NCBI RefSeq assembly: GCF_000306785.1 | Contig: NC_017955.1 | Location: forward strand, 3,782,001 to 3,846,000 | DNA: 64,000 nucleotides | Source: Modestobacter italicus | GTDB taxonomy: Bacteria; Actinomycetota; Actinomycetes; Mycobacteriales; Geodermatophilaceae | Direction: 5' to 3' | Shown here: piece after piece, positions 60,864 through 64,000 of the stretch | Layout of the letters: each line of letters starts with the position of its first letter | Numbering within the stretch: the stretch's first letter is position 1 | Made by a program: the position numbers and the translations under genes | Notes under the pieces: model-generated | Database searches by the model: none | Told to the model about the DNA's origin: nothing | The model's input: only the letters and a program-made list of their open reading frames with translations

Positions 60864-63800
60864 TCAGACCCGGGGCGGGATAACTACTCCGTGAATGGAC
60901 CCGACGGGCTGCTCGGCCTGCCGACCACCGGAGACACCCGCGTCCCCAACGGTAGTGGCTACTACACCCACTTCCAGGGCGGATCGATCTACTGGTCCCC
61001 GGGCACCGGTCCGCACATCATCGGCGGCGAGATCCGCACCAAGTGGGGCGCGCTGGGCTGGGAGACCAGCACGCTGGGCTACCCGATCACCGACGAGCTG
61101 AGCGTGCCCAACGGATCCGGCCGCTACAACCACTTCACCGGCGGGTCGATCTACTGGTCCCCCGGCACCGGAGCGCACGCGATCGGCGGCTCCATCCGTG
61201 ACCGGTGGGCGGCCATCGGATGGGAAAACAGCTACCTGGGGTATCCCAAGACCGACGAGCTGACCGCCCCGGACGGCTACGGCAAGTACAACCAGTTCAG
61301 CAACGGGATGATCTATTGGACCGGTGGGACCGGCGCCCATGACATCGCCGCCGGCCCGATCTTCAACACGTGGGCATCGCTGGACTACGAGAAGAGCTGG
61401 CTCGGGTACCCCACAAGCGACCCGCTCCGGATCGGCGGCGGCACCCGGCAGGAATTCCAGGGCGGCAACCTCGTCCTCAACGACGGGACCGGCACCGTCA
61501 CCATCGGCGCCGGCGTGCTCAAGAACCCGACCCAGTTCCAGCGGGTCACCCAGGCCCGCACCCAGCTCAAGGCCACCGCCAAGGTCCGCCCCGGCGGGGT
61601 CAGCTACGACCAAGTCAAGTTCCAGTGGCGCAACTACGACCTGACCCTCGACGGTGGCTGGGCCGACATCAACCCCACCCAGGACCTGCAAACGTCCACC
61701 GGCGGCACCGTCACCCCCCTGACCGGCACCACCACCTGGTTGCCGGTCAAGGACGAAGACGGCGGCAAGGCCTCCGTCGACGTCTACACCTGGAATGCCA
61801 CCTCCACCATCCCCGACGACGGGCTCAAGCAGGTGCGCGCCTGCCTGCGGGTGGCGGGCAAGGCCGCGACCGACCCCGACGGCACACGCTGTACCGGGGT
61901 CACCCAAATCACCGTCGACCGAGCCGGGCTCACCGGCGCCAACGCCACCGCCGACGCCGGCCCCGGCACCGTTGGTCTGCTGACCGGCGCCTACTCCGTG
62001 ACCGGCCGCGACGCCGACGTCACCGCTCCCTCCGGTGGGCTGGCCGCCACCCGCTCCTTCGCCAGCAACGCCCCCAACCGCGCCGGGCCCTTTGGCTCTG
62101 GCTGGTCGCTGTCATTGGCGGTGGATGAGGCCGGCGCGGACTACCAGAGCCTCATCGACCGCACCGACTCGGTGCTGATCACCCGCGGCGACGGCACGCA
62201 GATGCCTTTCCTGCGGAAGTCCTCGGCCACGCCGAATGACTACGTCGCCGAGGGCGAGGCCGGCACCGAGGGCTGGACGCTGACCTTCGACCCCGGCGCT
62301 GGCACGACCGCGGCCAGCTACGTGCTCAAGGACATCGACGGGGACAAGGTCACCTTCCGCCGCGCCGACGCCGGCCCCGGCCACCCCACGTCCACCGCCG
62401 CGCCCACAACACCGTTCCGGGTGGAGAAGGTCGAGGCCCTACGGGGCAAGACCGCGGCTGGCACCGACCAGCCCCCCGCGGTGACCAAAATTGAGTACAC
62501 CACGCCTGGGAACCCCAAGTGGCTGCTCGCACCCACCGACGCCGGCACCCCGTGCACCGCCCCGGCCCCGACCCTGGCGGCCGGCTGCCGGGCGCTGGAG
62601 TTCGTCTACACCGGCACTGGCGCCGGCGAGCGGCTGGACTCGATCAAACTGTGGGCGACCGGCGCCGCGGCCACCGGCACCGGCCTGGTCACCGGCGACA
62701 CCCCCGTCCAAGCCCAGCAGATCACCCTGGCCAGCTACACCTACAACGCCGACGGTCGGCTGACCCAGGTCACCGACCCGCGCACCGGCCAGAAGGTCAC
62801 CTACAGCTACCTCATCGGCGGCCGGCTCAACACCATCACCCCGGTTGGGGGCACCGCCACCTGGACACTGGGCTATGACAACCGGGTGCAGCCCCGGCTG
62901 ACCTCGGCAACCCTGTCCGACGCCACCGGCAGCGGATTGCCCGACCAGACCACCTCGGTCCGCTACGGCCTCGGCCTGGACGGCTCCACTACCGGGCTGC
63001 CCTCCTTCGCCGCCGGCGAGGTCGCCCGCTGGGGACAGGCGGTCGTCCCGACCGACCTGACCGCCGTCTTCGACCCAGCCACCATCCCCGACACCACCCC
63101 GACCGCCGTCCAGTGGCGCGAGGCAACCCTGTACGCCTTGGACGTCAACGGCCGCACCGTCAACACCGCCAACTACGGCGGCACCGCCGACCAGGACACC
63201 GGCGCCAACCAAGACCCGGCGTGGCGCATCACCACCACCGAGTACGACCCCGACGGCCGGGGCAACGTCATCCGCTCCCTCACTGCCGGCAACCGCGACC
63301 GCGCTCTGGCAGCAGGCGCCGACCCTGACGCCGAAGCCACCCAGGCCAAACTCCTTGACTCGGTCAACGTCTACTCCGGCGACGGCATGGATTTGCTGCG
63401 CGCCTACGGCCCCGCCCGCTGGGTGACCGTCGCCGCTGGTGACCGGATGGCCAACGCCCGCACCCGCACCACCACCACCTACGACACCCCCGCCAACCAC
63501 TCTGACTTCCCCGGCCAGTACCTGCACATCCCTGTGCAGACAATCACTGATGCCGTTGAGATCATCAGCGCCTTGCCCACCGGCTCCACTGGTACCGAAG
63601 CAGGCCTGCCAACACTCGACGGGGACGGACTGCGCCGCATCACCACCCTCGAGTACGGCACATTCAACGCCTGGACCTTCGCTATTCCCACCGCCACCCG
63701 GGTCAGCCCTGGCGGGGGCGCAGCCGAGGTCATTACCCGCCAAACCATCGACAACCAGGGCCGCACGACCACCTCCACCCTGCCCTCCGGCGGCACCAGC

Positions 63801-64000
63801 ACCACCACCGCAGCCACCACCACCACGACCTACTACTCAGCCGTCAACAACGCCGATCCTGGGTGCGCCAAAGCCGAGTGGGCCGGCTGGCTGTGCAAGA
63901 CCCTGCCCGGCGGCGTCCCGTCCGCCGGAGCTCCCGTACCGACCAGCCACGTGACCGGCTATGACGTCTACGGCGACCCCACCCGCACGGTCGAGACTGG
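60864..64000 (+). pseudogene. 3' part of IS-split RHS/YD-repeat protein with LGFP repeats (runs off window)
   Basis: An uninterrupted plus-strand frame of more than 1040 codons reaches the window end without a stop. It starts after the IS with four LGFP repeats (about the first 190 codons; LGLPTTGDTRVPNGSGYYTH, GGSIYWSPGTGAHAIGGSI, LGYPKTDEL), wall-binding modules of mycolate-containing and related actinobacteria. An RHS/YD-repeat region follows (GPFGSGWSLSLAVDEAG; YTYNADGRLTQVTDPRTGQK; TTEYDPDGRGNVIRSLTAG). An in-frame GTG at 60891 might allow translation without a signal peptide. The C-terminal toxin or effector tip and any immunity gene lie outside the window. Confidence 0.88.

Larger units (their letters stand above)
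59568..60880. repeat. 13-bp palindrome split by an IS3 element
   Basis: The left arm TCCCGCCCCGGGT (59568-59580) and the right arm ACCCGGGGCGGGA (60868-60880) are perfect complements. Before insertion they were separated only by TCAG, which is now duplicated on both sides of the IS (59581-59584 and 60864-60867). The palindrome is inside a coding region (codons for CPAPGSDPGRD). Confidence 0.92.

Noticed and set aside
1-64000. tRNA, rRNA, riboswitch and replication origin
   Set aside because: No cloverleaf, rRNA core sequence, known riboswitch consensus or DnaA-box cluster was recognised by eye; a covariance-model search was not possible.

Overview
The window is high-GC DNA, close to 70 percent over most of its length, with frequent GTG starts, short 4-base gene overlaps, an Lsr2-type nucleoid protein, ECF sigma factors paired with anti-sigma factors, and an actinobacterial Flp/Tad pilus operon. 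I read it as a chromosomal segment of a motile actinomycete. The mix of Tad pilus, PAS/SpoIIE phosphatases, chemotaxis receptors and an Asp23 cluster would fit Geodermatophilaceae or a close relative, but that family assignment is inference.

Layout. Positions 1-2242 hold a serine recombinase preceded by two small unknown genes that lie between imperfect direct repeats. Positions 2366-5912 hold a PAS-PAS-GAF-PP2C phosphatase, a decayed fragment of a second one, and a convergent MEDS/anti-sigma kinase. Positions 6139-7943 hold a lower-GC Shedu (DUF4263) antiphage nuclease gene next to an lsr2 gene. Positions 8438-20913 are one long minus-strand Tad pilus operon: lipoprotein, secreted protein, SAF/CpaB, TadZ, TadA, TadB, TadC, a pilin-like protein, three TadE/TadG-like proteins and a 1101-residue LysM/BTAD membrane protein. 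A divergent prepilin peptidase follows at 21134. An IS3 element has split the secreted-protein gene of this operon.

Positions 22402-36468 are a signalling block: two membrane chemoreceptors, a soluble receptor with six tandem PAS domains, a triple-CheW protein, a PAS-GGDEF cyclase, a LuxR-type regulator without the receiver aspartate, an EAL-CBS protein and a small DUF1059 gene. Positions 37044-39547 are a DoxX / DUF1579-like / YCII / ECF42 sigma operon. Positions 39943-44889 are an operon of ECF sigma factor, zinc-finger anti-sigma factor, ABC ATPase and two permeases, with one more membrane protein downstream. Positions 45178-49202 carry a membrane EAL protein, a TetR regulator, an IS3 remnant and a DinB-like gene.

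Positions 49744-53934 are an Asp23/Gls24 cell-envelope cluster. It is divergent from an ECF sigma factor and a putative anti-sigma factor that itself ends in an Asp23-like domain. Positions 53975-56512 hold a decayed IS3 element next to an intact-looking IS30. From 57934 to the window end lies a very large secreted RHS/YD-repeat protein with DNRLRE and LGFP repeats. It is split by a third IS3 element that landed exactly between the arms of a 13-bp palindrome. Both gene-splitting IS3 insertions can be undone on paper: removing the element and one target copy restores the reading frame. No tRNA, rRNA or CRISPR array was recognised.
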